The notes under the pieces are model-generated. The model was not told the origin of the DNA. It did no database searches and was given only the letters and a program-made list of their open reading frames with translations. Positions 1 to 5,697 of a DNA stretch of 64,000 nt are shown one piece after another. This DNA is from Streptococcus sp. 116-D4 (lineage in GTDB: Bacteria; Bacillota; Bacilli; Lactobacillales; Streptococcaceae): NCBI RefSeq assembly GCF_009731465.1, contig NZ_AP021887.1, forward strand, positions 614,001-678,000, given 5' to 3'. Made by a program: the position numbers and the translations under genes. Every line of letters begins with the position of its first letter. Within the stretch, counting starts at the first letter, position 1.

Positions 1-2
1 TA

Positions 3-113
3 CTACATCATTTTGATTCCAGTTTTTATTATGAAAAATGGGAGCAGATGACCTTTCCAGATTGTTTTCTAATTGATAGAAATGGGATTGTGAAAAGAAT
101 TATGAAAGATTAG
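3..113 (+). CDS. C-terminal fragment of an unidentified protein (5' end outside window)
   Basis: An open frame enters from the left edge and stops at TAG 111-113, giving about 36 residues that end in FLIDRNGIVKRIMKD. The FPDCFLIDRNGIV stretch faintly resembles the strand after the active site in thioredoxin/TlpA-like proteins (pattern P-x-x-FLID-x-x-G). That is only a guess. A clear terminator follows at 174-197, which supports this being a real gene end. Confidence 0.45.
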   Translation, partial: LHHFDSSFYYEKWEQMTFPDCFLIDRNGIVKRIMKD

Positions 114-173
114 TTCTTTGATTAAATAGTGATTCATAATGATCAAAATAGTTTGCCTTTTTACAATTCGTAG

Positions 174-197
174 CCTGCCCCTAAAGGCAGGTTTTTT
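174..197 (+). terminator. Rho-independent terminator
   Basis: Perfect 6-bp stem CCTGCC (174-179) / GGCAGG (186-191) with a 6-nt loop, followed directly by six T. It terminates the gene entering from the left. The remaining gap to the ABC operon (198-281) shows nothing else. Confidence 0.85.
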
Positions 198-281
198 GGT
201 GTTTTAAGGAAACTATTAAACCAGAATTTATGACTCAAAAGCATTATTTTAAGAGAAAAATTTTCAATTTCATAATCTATA

Positions 282-295
282 AGCAAACGCTTGCA
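282..295 (+). promoter_or_regulatory. Probable CcpA binding site (cre)
   Basis: AGCAAACGCTTGCA differs from the catabolite-responsive element pattern TGNAANCGNTNNCA only at the first base. It overlaps the -35 box (291-296) of the ABC transporter promoter. CcpA binding there would be expected to repress transcription. Confidence 0.5.
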
Positions 296-319
296 TTCCT
301 TTTTTTATTGGATTATAAT
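291..319 (+). promoter_or_regulatory. Sigma-70 promoter of the ABC-2 transporter operon
   Basis: TTGCAT (291-296), 17-nt spacer, TATAAT (314-319), about 105 nt upstream of the first transporter gene. Confidence 0.7.
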
Positions 320-428
320 AGGTTGGTATAAATCCTTCTGTAATAATATTGAGAAGGTGTAGAAAGTAAGGATTTAGAATATTTGTATTCAAAAATACAA
401 TGTTGTTTCTTACTAAAGGGAGATAGAT

Positions 429-1421
429 ATGGCAATGATAGAAGTGCAACATCTTCAGAAAAATTTTGTGAAGACTGTTAAGGAACCGGGCTTGAAGGGA
501 GCTTTGCGCTCCTTTATTCATCCTGAAAAGCAGACCTTTGAAGCGGTCAAGGATTTAACCTTTGAAGTTCCAAAAGGGCAGATTTTAGGATTTATCGGGG
601 CCAATGGTGCTGGGAAGTCAACCACCATCAAAATGCTGACAGGGATTTTAAAACCGACATCTGGTTTTTGTCGGATTAACGGCAAGATTCCCCAGGATAA
701 TCGCCAAGATTATGTCAAGGATATTGGGGTTGTTTTTGGACAACGCACCCAGTTATGGTGGGATTTGGCTCTGCAAGAGACCTACACGGTTTTAAAAGAA
801 ATTTACGATGTGCCAGATTCGCTCTTCCATAAGCGTATGGACTTTTTGAATGAAGTCTTGGATTTGAAGGACTTTATCAAGGATCCCGTGCGAACTCTTT
901 CACTGGGTCAAAGGATGCGGGCGGACATTGCAGCTTCCTTGCTTCACAATCCTAAAGTTCTCTTTTTAGATGAACCGACCATTGGTTTGGACGTTTCGGT
1001 CAAGGACAATATTCGTCGGGCTATCACCCAAATCAATCAAGAGGAAGAAACAACCATTCTCTTGACCACTCATGACCTGAGCGATATTGAGCAACTCTGT
1101 GATCGGATCTTTATGATTGATAAGGGGCAGGAGATTTTTGATGGAACGGTGAGCCAACTCAAGGAGACCTTTGGCAAGATGAAGACTCTCTCCTTTGAAC
1201 TGCTACCAGGTCAAAGTCATCTCTTCTCTCACTATAAAGGCCTGCCTGATATGATTATTGATAGACAGGGGAATAGCCTCAACATTGAATTCGATAGTTC
1301 TCGCTATCAGTCAGCTGACATTATCAAGCAAACCCTGTCTGATTTTGAAATCCGCGATTTGAAGATGATGGATACGGATATTGAGGATATTATCCGCCGC
1401 TTCTATCGAAAGGAGCTCTAA
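429..1421 (+). CDS. ABC transporter ATP-binding protein (ABC-2 type exporter)
   Basis: Cytoplasmic ATPase subunit (330 aa) of an exporter with the two permeases that follow. Visible motifs are Walker A GANGAGKST (about residues 57-65), signature LSLGQRMRADIA (about 157), Walker B VLFLDEPTIGLD (about 177) and the H-loop TTHD. The N-terminal insertion before the first strand and the long C-terminal extension are typical of the subgroup paired with PF06182 permeases. The substrate is unknown. The gene starts at ATG 429 behind GGGAG; a second ATG six bases later is possible. It ends one base before the next gene, so the trio is surely one operon, with a cre-like site at its promoter. Confidence 0.9.
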   Translation: MAMIEVQHLQKNFVKTVKEPGLKGALRSFIHPEKQTFEAVKDLTFEVPKGQILGFIGANGAGKSTTIKMLTGILKPTSGFCRINGKIPQDNRQDYVKDIGVVFGQRTQLWWDLALQETYTVLKEIYDVPDSLFHKRMDFLNEVLDLKDFIKDPVRTLSLGQRMRADIAASLLHNPKVLFLDEPTIGLDVSVKDNIRRAITQINQEEETTILLTTHDLSDIEQLCDRIFMIDKGQEIFDGTVSQLKETFGKMKTLSFELLPGQSHLFSHYKGLPDMIIDRQGNSLNIEFDSSRYQSADIIKQTLSDFEIRDLKMMDTDIEDIIRRFYRKEL

Positions 1422-1422
1422 G

Positions 1423-2241
1423 ATGGTCAAATTGTGGAGACGTTATAAACCCTTTATCAATGCAGGTGTTCAAGAATTGATCACCTATCGAGTCAACTTT
1501 ATTCTTTATCGGATTGGGGATGTTATGGGTGCTTTTGTCGCTTTCTATCTCTGGAAGGCTGTCTTTGATTCTTCGCAAGAGTCTTTGATTCAGGGCTTTA
1601 GTATGGCAGATATCACCCTCTACATCATCATGAGTTTTGTGACCAATCTTCTGACTAGGTCAGATTCGTCCTTTATGATTGGGGAGGAGGTCAAGGATGG
1701 CTCCATTATCATGCGCTTGCTGAGACCAGTACATTTTGCGGCCTCTTACCTTTTCACCGAACTTGGATCCAAATGGTTGATTTTTATCTCTGTTGGACTG
1801 CCATTTTTAAGTGTCATTGTTTTGATGAAAATCTTATCTGGGCAAGGTATTCTAGAAGTGCTAGGATTAACTGTCCTTTACCTCTTTAGCTTAACTCTGG
1901 CCTATCTGATTAACTTTTTCTTTAATATCTGCTTTGGTTTTTCAGCCTTTGTGTTTAAAAATCTTTGGGGTTCTAACTTACTTAAGACTTCCATAGTGGC
2001 CTTTATGTCTGGCAGTTTGATTCCCTTGGCTTTCTTTCCAAAGGTTGTTTCAGATATTCTGTCCTTCCTGCCTTTTTCATCCTTGATTTACACTCCGGTC
2101 ATGATTATCGTTGGGAAATACGATGCCAGTCAGATGATTCAGGCGCTCGCTTTGCAGTTTTTTTGGCTCTTTGTGATGGTGGGCTTGTCTCAGTTGATTT
2201 GGAAACGAGTCCAGTCCTTTATCACCATTCAGGGAGGTTAG
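1423..2241 (+). CDS. ABC-2 family permease, first subunit
   Basis: Membrane subunit of 272 aa beginning MVKLWRRYKPF. It has about six hydrophobic segments and a soluble N-terminus, as in the PF06182 (DUF990) permease family. The ATG at 1423 lies one base after the ATPase stop and behind AAGGAG (1410-1415). The open frame extends upstream into the ATPase gene but lacks a good start there. Together with the next gene it should form a heterodimeric channel. The transported compound cannot be told from the sequence. Confidence 0.85.
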   Translation: MVKLWRRYKPFINAGVQELITYRVNFILYRIGDVMGAFVAFYLWKAVFDSSQESLIQGFSMADITLYIIMSFVTNLLTRSDSSFMIGEEVKDGSIIMRLLRPVHFAASYLFTELGSKWLIFISVGLPFLSVIVLMKILSGQGILEVLGLTVLYLFSLTLAYLINFFFNICFGFSAFVFKNLWGSNLLKTSIVAFMSGSLIPLAFFPKVVSDILSFLPFSSLIYTPVMIIVGKYDASQMIQALALQFFWLFVMVGLSQLIWKRVQSFITIQGG

Positions 2242-2242
2242 G

Positions 2243-3028
2243 ATGAAAAAATATCAACGCATGCATCTGATTTTTATCAGACAATACATCAAGCAAATCA
2301 TGGAGTACAAGGTGGATTTTGTGGTTGGAGTACTGGGAGTTTTTCTGACTCAAGGCTTGAACCTCTTGTTTCTCAATGTCATCTTTCAACACATCCCCTC
2401 GCTAGAAGGCTGGACTTTTCAAGAAATTGCCTTTATCTATGGTTTTTCCTTGATTCCCAAGGGACTAGACCATCTCTTTTTTGATAATCTTTGGGCACTG
2501 GGGCAACGCTTGGTACGAAAAGGAGAGTTTGACAAGTATCTGACTCGTCCCATCAATCCCCTCTTTCACATCCTCGTTGAGACCTTTCAGATTGATGCCT
2601 TGGGTGAACTTTTGGTCGGTGGAATCTTACTAGCGACAACGGCGACTAGCATTGCTTGGACTCTTCCAAAATTCCTGCTTTTCCTAGTCTGTATTCCTTT
2701 TGCGACCTTGATTTACACTTCTTTAAAAATCGCGACAGCTAGTATCGCTTTTTGGACCAAGCAGTCAGGTGCTATGATTTATATTTTTTATATGTTCAAT
2801 GATTTTGCTAAGTATCCCATTTCCATTTACAATTCGCTTCTTCGTTGGTTGATTAGCTTTATCGTTCCTTTCGCCTTTACGGCCTACTATCCTGCTAGCT
2901 ATTTCTTGCAGGACAAGGATGTAATCTTTAACATCGGAGGTTTGATATTGATTTCTCTGGTTTTCTTTGTCATTTCCCTTAAACTTTGGGATAGGGGTTT
3001 AGATGCCTACGAAAGTGCAGGTTCTTAA
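2243..3028 (+). CDS. ABC-2 family permease, second subunit
   Basis: A 261-aa polytopic membrane protein beginning MKKYQRMHLIFIRQYIKQ. It is the second permease of the exporter and is paralogous in layout to its neighbour. A basic cytoplasmic head is followed by about six membrane spans and the family-typical DKYLTRPINPLF motif after the second span. The start ATG is two bases after the previous stop, preceded by GGGAGG. A terminator follows at 3042-3069, closing a three-gene operon. Confidence 0.85.
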   Translation: MKKYQRMHLIFIRQYIKQIMEYKVDFVVGVLGVFLTQGLNLLFLNVIFQHIPSLEGWTFQEIAFIYGFSLIPKGLDHLFFDNLWALGQRLVRKGEFDKYLTRPINPLFHILVETFQIDALGELLVGGILLATTATSIAWTLPKFLLFLVCIPFATLIYTSLKIATASIAFWTKQSGAMIYIFYMFNDFAKYPISIYNSLLRWLISFIVPFAFTAYYPASYFLQDKDVIFNIGGLILISLVFFVISLKLWDRGLDAYESAGS

Positions 3029-3041
3029 GTTCAAAACTATC

Positions 3042-3069
3042 AAAGCCTTGTCTCAGGACGGGCTTTTTC
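3042..3069 (+). terminator. Terminator of the ABC-2 operon
   Basis: AAAGCC (3042-3047) pairs with GGCTTT (3061-3066), with an inner GTC/GAC pairing and a TTTTT run. It lies just downstream of the last permease and just before the IS target site. Confidence 0.75.
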
Positions 3070-3080
3070 TAATGGAGATG

Positions 3081-3088
3081 AAAATTTC
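3081..3088 (+). repeat. IS target-site duplication, left copy
   Basis: The 8-mer AAAATTTC directly abuts the left IS end (GG at 3089) and is repeated exactly at 4502-4509. Eight bases is the duplication length typical of ISL3-family elements. Confidence 0.9.
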
Positions 3089-3121
3089 GGCTCTTTGTCA
3101 ACTGTAGTGGGTTGAAGTCAG

Positions 3122-4378
3122 CTAAGATCGAGAAAGGACAAAATTCGTCCTTTCTTTTTTGATGTTCAGAGCGATAAAAATTCTTTTTTTGAAGTTTTCA
3201 AAGTTCCGAAATCCAAAGGCGTTACGTTTGATAAGTTTGATGAGATTATTGGTCGCTTCCAATTTTGCGTTGGAATAAGGTAATTGAAGGGCGTTGACAA
3301 TCTTTTCTTTATCCTTGAGGAAGCTTTTAAAGACAGTCTGAAAAAGAGGATGAACCTGCTTTTGATTGTCCTCAATGAGTCCAAAGAATTTCTCAGACTC
3401 CTTATTCTGAAAGTGAAAAAGCAAGAGCTGATAGAGCTGATAGTGGTGTTTCAAGTCTTCTGAATAGCTCAAAAGCTTGTCTAGAATCTCTTTATTGGTC
3501 AAGTGCATACGAAAAGTAGGGCGATAAAAACGTTTATCGCTCAATTTACGACTATCCTGTTGGATGAGTTTCCAGTAGCGCTTGATAGTCTTGTATTCAT
3601 GAGATTTTCGTTCAAACTGATTCATGATTTGAACACGCACACGACTCATAGCACGGCTGAGATGTTGGATAATATGGAAACGATCCAACACGATTTTAGC
3701 GTTTGGAAAAAGCTGTTTAGCCAAGTCATAGTAAGGACTAAACATATCCATCGTAATGATTTTCACTCGACATCGAACGACTCTATCATATTTAAGAAAG
3801 TGATTTCGAATGATAGCTTGTGTTCTGCCTTCAAGAATAGTGATGATATTGAGATTATCAAAATCTTGAGCAATGAAACTCATCTTTCCCTTTGTAAAGG
3901 AGTACTCGTCCCATGACATAATTTCAGGAAGACGAGAAAAATCATGCTTAAAACGGAAGTCATTGAGCTTGCGAATGACAGTTGAAGTTGAAATGGACAG
4001 TTGATGAGCAATATCGGTCATAGAAGTTTTTTCAATCAGCTTCTGAGCAATTTTTTGGTTGATGATACGAGGGATTTGATGATTCTTCTTTACTAGAGAA
4101 GTCTCAGCAACCATCATTTTTGAACAATGATAGCACTTGAATCGACGCTTTCTAAGGAGAATTCTAGTAGGCATACCAGTTGTTTCAAGGTAAGGAATTT
4201 TCGAAGGTTTTTGGAAGTCATATTTCTTCATTTGACTTCCGCAATTAGGGCAAGGTGGGTTCTCATAATCCAATTTAGCGATGATTTCCTTGTGACTATC
4301 TCTATTGATGATATCTAGAATCTTGATGTTTGGGTCTTTAATATCGAGAAGTTTTGTGATAAAATGTAATTGTTCCAT
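3122..4378 (-). CDS. ISL3-family transposase (IS1167-type)
   Basis: DDE transposase of 418 aa. It has an N-terminal zinc-binding part with CPNCG and CYHC pairs, a helix-turn-helix region (MTDIAHQLSISTSTVIRKL), and an ISL3 catalytic domain with WDEYSF, DMFSPYY, VLDRFHIIQ and the C-terminal SNAKLEATNNLIKLIKR block. I recall the same protein from pneumococcal IS1167, starting MEQLHFITKLL; that start (4378) is used here. An in-frame ATG at 4414 lacks a ribosome site. The frame is uninterrupted, so the enzyme is probably active. Confidence 0.92.
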   Translation of the reverse strand: MEQLHFITKLLDIKDPNIKILDIINRDSHKEIIAKLDYENPPCPNCGSQMKKYDFQKPSKIPYLETTGMPTRILLRKRRFKCYHCSKMMVAETSLVKKNHQIPRIINQKIAQKLIEKTSMTDIAHQLSISTSTVIRKLNDFRFKHDFSRLPEIMSWDEYSFTKGKMSFIAQDFDNLNIITILEGRTQAIIRNHFLKYDRVVRCRVKIITMDMFSPYYDLAKQLFPNAKIVLDRFHIIQHLSRAMSRVRVQIMNQFERKSHEYKTIKRYWKLIQQDSRKLSDKRFYRPTFRMHLTNKEILDKLLSYSEDLKHHYQLYQLLLFHFQNKESEKFFGLIEDNQKQVHPLFQTVFKSFLKDKEKIVNALQLPYSNAKLEATNNLIKLIKRNAFGFRNFENFKKRIFIALNIKKERTNFVLSRS

Positions 4379-4451
4379 ATGATTCTTTCTAATGATGGTT
4401 TGATCGCTTTTCATTATAGATGATATGGAACTTTTTTTCTACAACAAAATA

Positions 4452-4501
4452 GGCTCCATAATATCTATAGGGGATTTACCCACTACAAATATTATAGAGC
4501 C
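4452..4501. repeat. Subterminal hairpin at the right end of the IS
   Basis: Bases 4452-4464 (GGCTCCATAATAT) form an inverted copy of the IS terminus 4489-4501 (12 of 13 pair). The right end can therefore fold into a hairpin with a roughly 24-nt loop containing TTTACCCACTAC. It may bear on transposase recognition or act as a transcription block beside the adjacent tRNA promoter. Confidence 0.6.
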
Positions 4502-4509
4502 AAAATTTC
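4502..4509 (+). repeat. IS target-site duplication, right copy
   Basis: AAAATTTC is identical to 3081-3088 and is followed immediately by the TTGACA box of the tRNA promoter. Confidence 0.9.
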
Positions 4510-4537
4510 TTGACATCTATTCTCAGAGTGCTATATT
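4510..4537 (+). promoter_or_regulatory. Promoter of the tRNA-Thr (pseudo)gene
   Basis: TTGACA (4510-4515), 16-nt spacer, TATATT (4532-4537). The expected start point is a few bases before the tRNA acceptor stem at 4550. The IS target duplication directly abuts the -35 box, so the insertion spared the promoter hexamers. Confidence 0.75.
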
Positions 4538-4549
4538 GTAAGTGGAATC

Positions 4550-4773
4550 GCCGATTTAGCTTATACTCTTCGAAAATCTCTTCAAACAACGTCAGCTTCG
4601 CCTTGCCGTATATATGTGACTGACTTCGTCAGTCTTATCTGCAACCTCAAAACAGTGTTTTGAGCAGCCTGCGTCTAGTTTCCTAGTTTGTTCTTTGATT
4701 TTCATTGAGTATTAGTTGCTAGAGCAAGACACTCGTAAAGCCTAGGTCACAGGTTCAAACCCTGCAATCGGCA
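4550..4773 (+). pseudogene. tRNA-Thr(CGT) gene interrupted by a BOX repeat
   Basis: The two halves of a tRNA gene lie either side of a BOX element. The 5' part GCCGATTTAGCT (4550-4561) gives the acceptor strand, positions 8-9 and the start of the D-stem. The 3' part (4714-4773) resumes in the D-loop with AGTTGCTAGAGC, has anticodon CGT at 4734-4736, a TTCAAAC T-loop at 4754-4760 and acceptor AATCGGC (4766-4772), which pairs perfectly with GCCGATT. Removing about 152 bases restores a normal tRNA layout. Further damage shows decay: mismatches in the anticodon stem (A4729/C4741, A4731/A4739) and T-stem (A4749/C4765). No CCA is encoded. Promoter and terminator are both still present. Confidence 0.85.
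4562..4713 (+). repeat. BOX repeat element (boxA ... boxC)
   Basis: It starts with TATACTCTTCGAAAATCTC, includes the boxA core GTCAGCTTCGCCTTGCCGTA, and ends in the boxC motif TTTGATTTTCATTGAGTA. This is the pneumococcal BOX family of intergenic repeats. Internal palindromes (CTGACTTCGTCAG, CAAAACAGTGTTTTG) give the usual stem-loops. It sits inside the D-arm of a tRNA gene. Confidence 0.88.
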
Positions 4774-4778
4774 AAGTG

Positions 4779-4812
4779 AAGAAACTCATTCTACTGGGTT
4801 TCTTTTTTTTTA
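4779..4812 (+). terminator. Terminator of the tRNA transcription unit
   Basis: AAGAAACTC (4779-4787) pairs with GGGTTTCTT (4796-4804, one T-G wobble) around an 8-nt loop, followed by a run of T. Confidence 0.85.
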
Positions 4813-4860
4813 ATTATTGAACCATTTAGACCGAGATAGAGACCAGATAGGCAAAAGCAC

Positions 4861-4889
4861 TTGTTCTTGAAACTGACCTCTGCTATAAT
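4861..4889 (+). promoter_or_regulatory. Promoter of the interrupted small membrane-protein gene
   Basis: TTGTTC (4861-4866), 17-nt spacer, TATAAT (4884-4889) preceded by TGC (extended -10). The start codon is about 74 nt downstream. Confidence 0.65.
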
Positions 4890-4962
4890 GATTTTTGTAA
4901 GGGACGTGAGATGTCACTATCAGATAACTCAAGTTCATAAAAAAGAAATCGGAGATAAAGAA

Positions 4963-5271
4963 ATGAAAAAATTATTGGGGATTGTATTTTTAGTAGCAGC
5001 AGCGACAGTAGTGTATTTTGGTTCTGTTGGATAGCCAAGTTTAAATGTCAACCTCTGGTCATTGATTCCGGTAGGGCTGTTCCTATTTTTCACTCTAGAG
5101 AATCTTTTGAAAAAAGACTACAAGGCTAGTCTGATGTGTTTGATTATTGCCTTTATTATTGCGAATGCAATTTTGGATCTTTTACCAATTTCAAGTGGCT
5201 TGGTAATTGGAGCGGGTGTGCTAGCTTGCATTGGTATTGGATTTATCTTTCCTGATAAAGAAGGAAAATAA
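4963..5271 (+). pseudogene. Small membrane protein gene with an in-frame TAG
   Basis: The frame opens at ATG 4963 behind GGAG (4951-4954) with a hydrophobic segment MKKLLGIVFLVAAATVVYFG. It hits TAG at codon 24 (5032-5034), then continues in the same frame for 78 more sense codons to TAA 5269-5271. The downstream part has two more membrane segments and a glycine-rich tail. The unbroken frame on both sides points to a single base change in a roughly 102-aa LiaF/DUF5668-like membrane protein. Re-initiation at TTG 5062 is conceivable but has no clear ribosome site. Function unknown. Confidence 0.7.
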
Positions 5272-5611
5272 GATTTTTCAAATAGCGATGTGACATGATA
5301 TAGCTGGATATTAAGGTTTAGTAATACGGTGAATTTAACCAAAACTTATAAGATAAAATAAAAATTAAGAGTTAACGAAATCAGGAAAAAATTGAACTAT
5401 TCGTTTGCTCTTTTTGTATGTTTAAATCTTTAAGAAAGATTTTTTCTATTTGGGATAATAAAAAACTATTCCGTCTTAAAATTTTAAAGAAAGTCGGATA
5501 TCATTTTTATTATAATAAATTCTACTTCAATACTTTTAAAAAACTCTCCAATTTTTATAAAAAACAATCAAAACTATTGTTTTTATCGGTATTCGATTGA
5601 CAAATTTTTTA
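5272..5611. other. AT-rich intergenic stretch with no recognised gene
   Basis: About 340 bases before the bgaA promoter. A 60-codon open frame (5418-5600) has no ribosome site and a lysine/phenylalanine-rich AT-driven composition, so I do not call it a gene. No repeat or stable hairpin was recognised here. Confidence 0.5.
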
Positions 5612-5640
5612 TTGATTATAAAATCGTATTATAAGATAAT
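5612..5640 (+). promoter_or_regulatory. Candidate bgaA promoter
   Basis: TTGATT (5612-5617), 17-nt spacer, GATAAT (5635-5640). An alternative TTGACA at 5597-5602 has only a 14-nt spacer to TATAAA at 5617, so it is less likely. Confidence 0.5.
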
Positions 5641-5669
5641 GATAATAAGTAGGTTGCTCTCAGATAAAA

Positions 5670-5683
5670 TGAAAGCGATTACT
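5670..5683 (+). promoter_or_regulatory. CcpA binding site (cre) in the bgaA leader
   Basis: TGAAAGCGATTACT fits the cre pattern TGNAANCGNTNNCW. It lies between the promoter and the AAGGAGG ribosome site (5686-5692), where CcpA would block elongation. CcpA control of beta-galactosidase is established for pneumococcal bgaA. Confidence 0.65.
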
Positions 5684-5697
5684 AAAAGGAGGATTAC

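Larger units (their letters stand above)
3089..4501 (-). mobile_element. Complete ISL3-family insertion sequence, IS1167-like
   Basis: A 1413-bp element bounded by imperfect inverted repeats that both begin GGCTCT and share TGTAGTGGGT: left end 3089-3113, right end read on the minus strand from 4501. It carries one intact transposase gene on the minus strand. A perfect 8-bp duplication (AAAATTTC) flanks it, so the insertion is recent or well preserved. The right end abuts the -35 box of a tRNA promoter at 4510. Confidence 0.92.

Noticed and set aside
3503..3916. 137-codon frame on the plus strand inside the IS
   Set aside because: Lies wholly antisense to the transposase gene and looks like a reading-frame shadow.
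4562..4713. Possibility that the BOX is a self-splicing intron of the tRNA
   Set aside because: About 150 bases, matches the BOX family seen elsewhere in the window, and shows no group I core; the tRNA also has other stem mismatches.
5418..5600. 60-codon open frame upstream of bgaA
   Set aside because: No ribosome site, composition dominated by Lys/Phe/Tyr from AT-rich DNA, and no recognisable domain.
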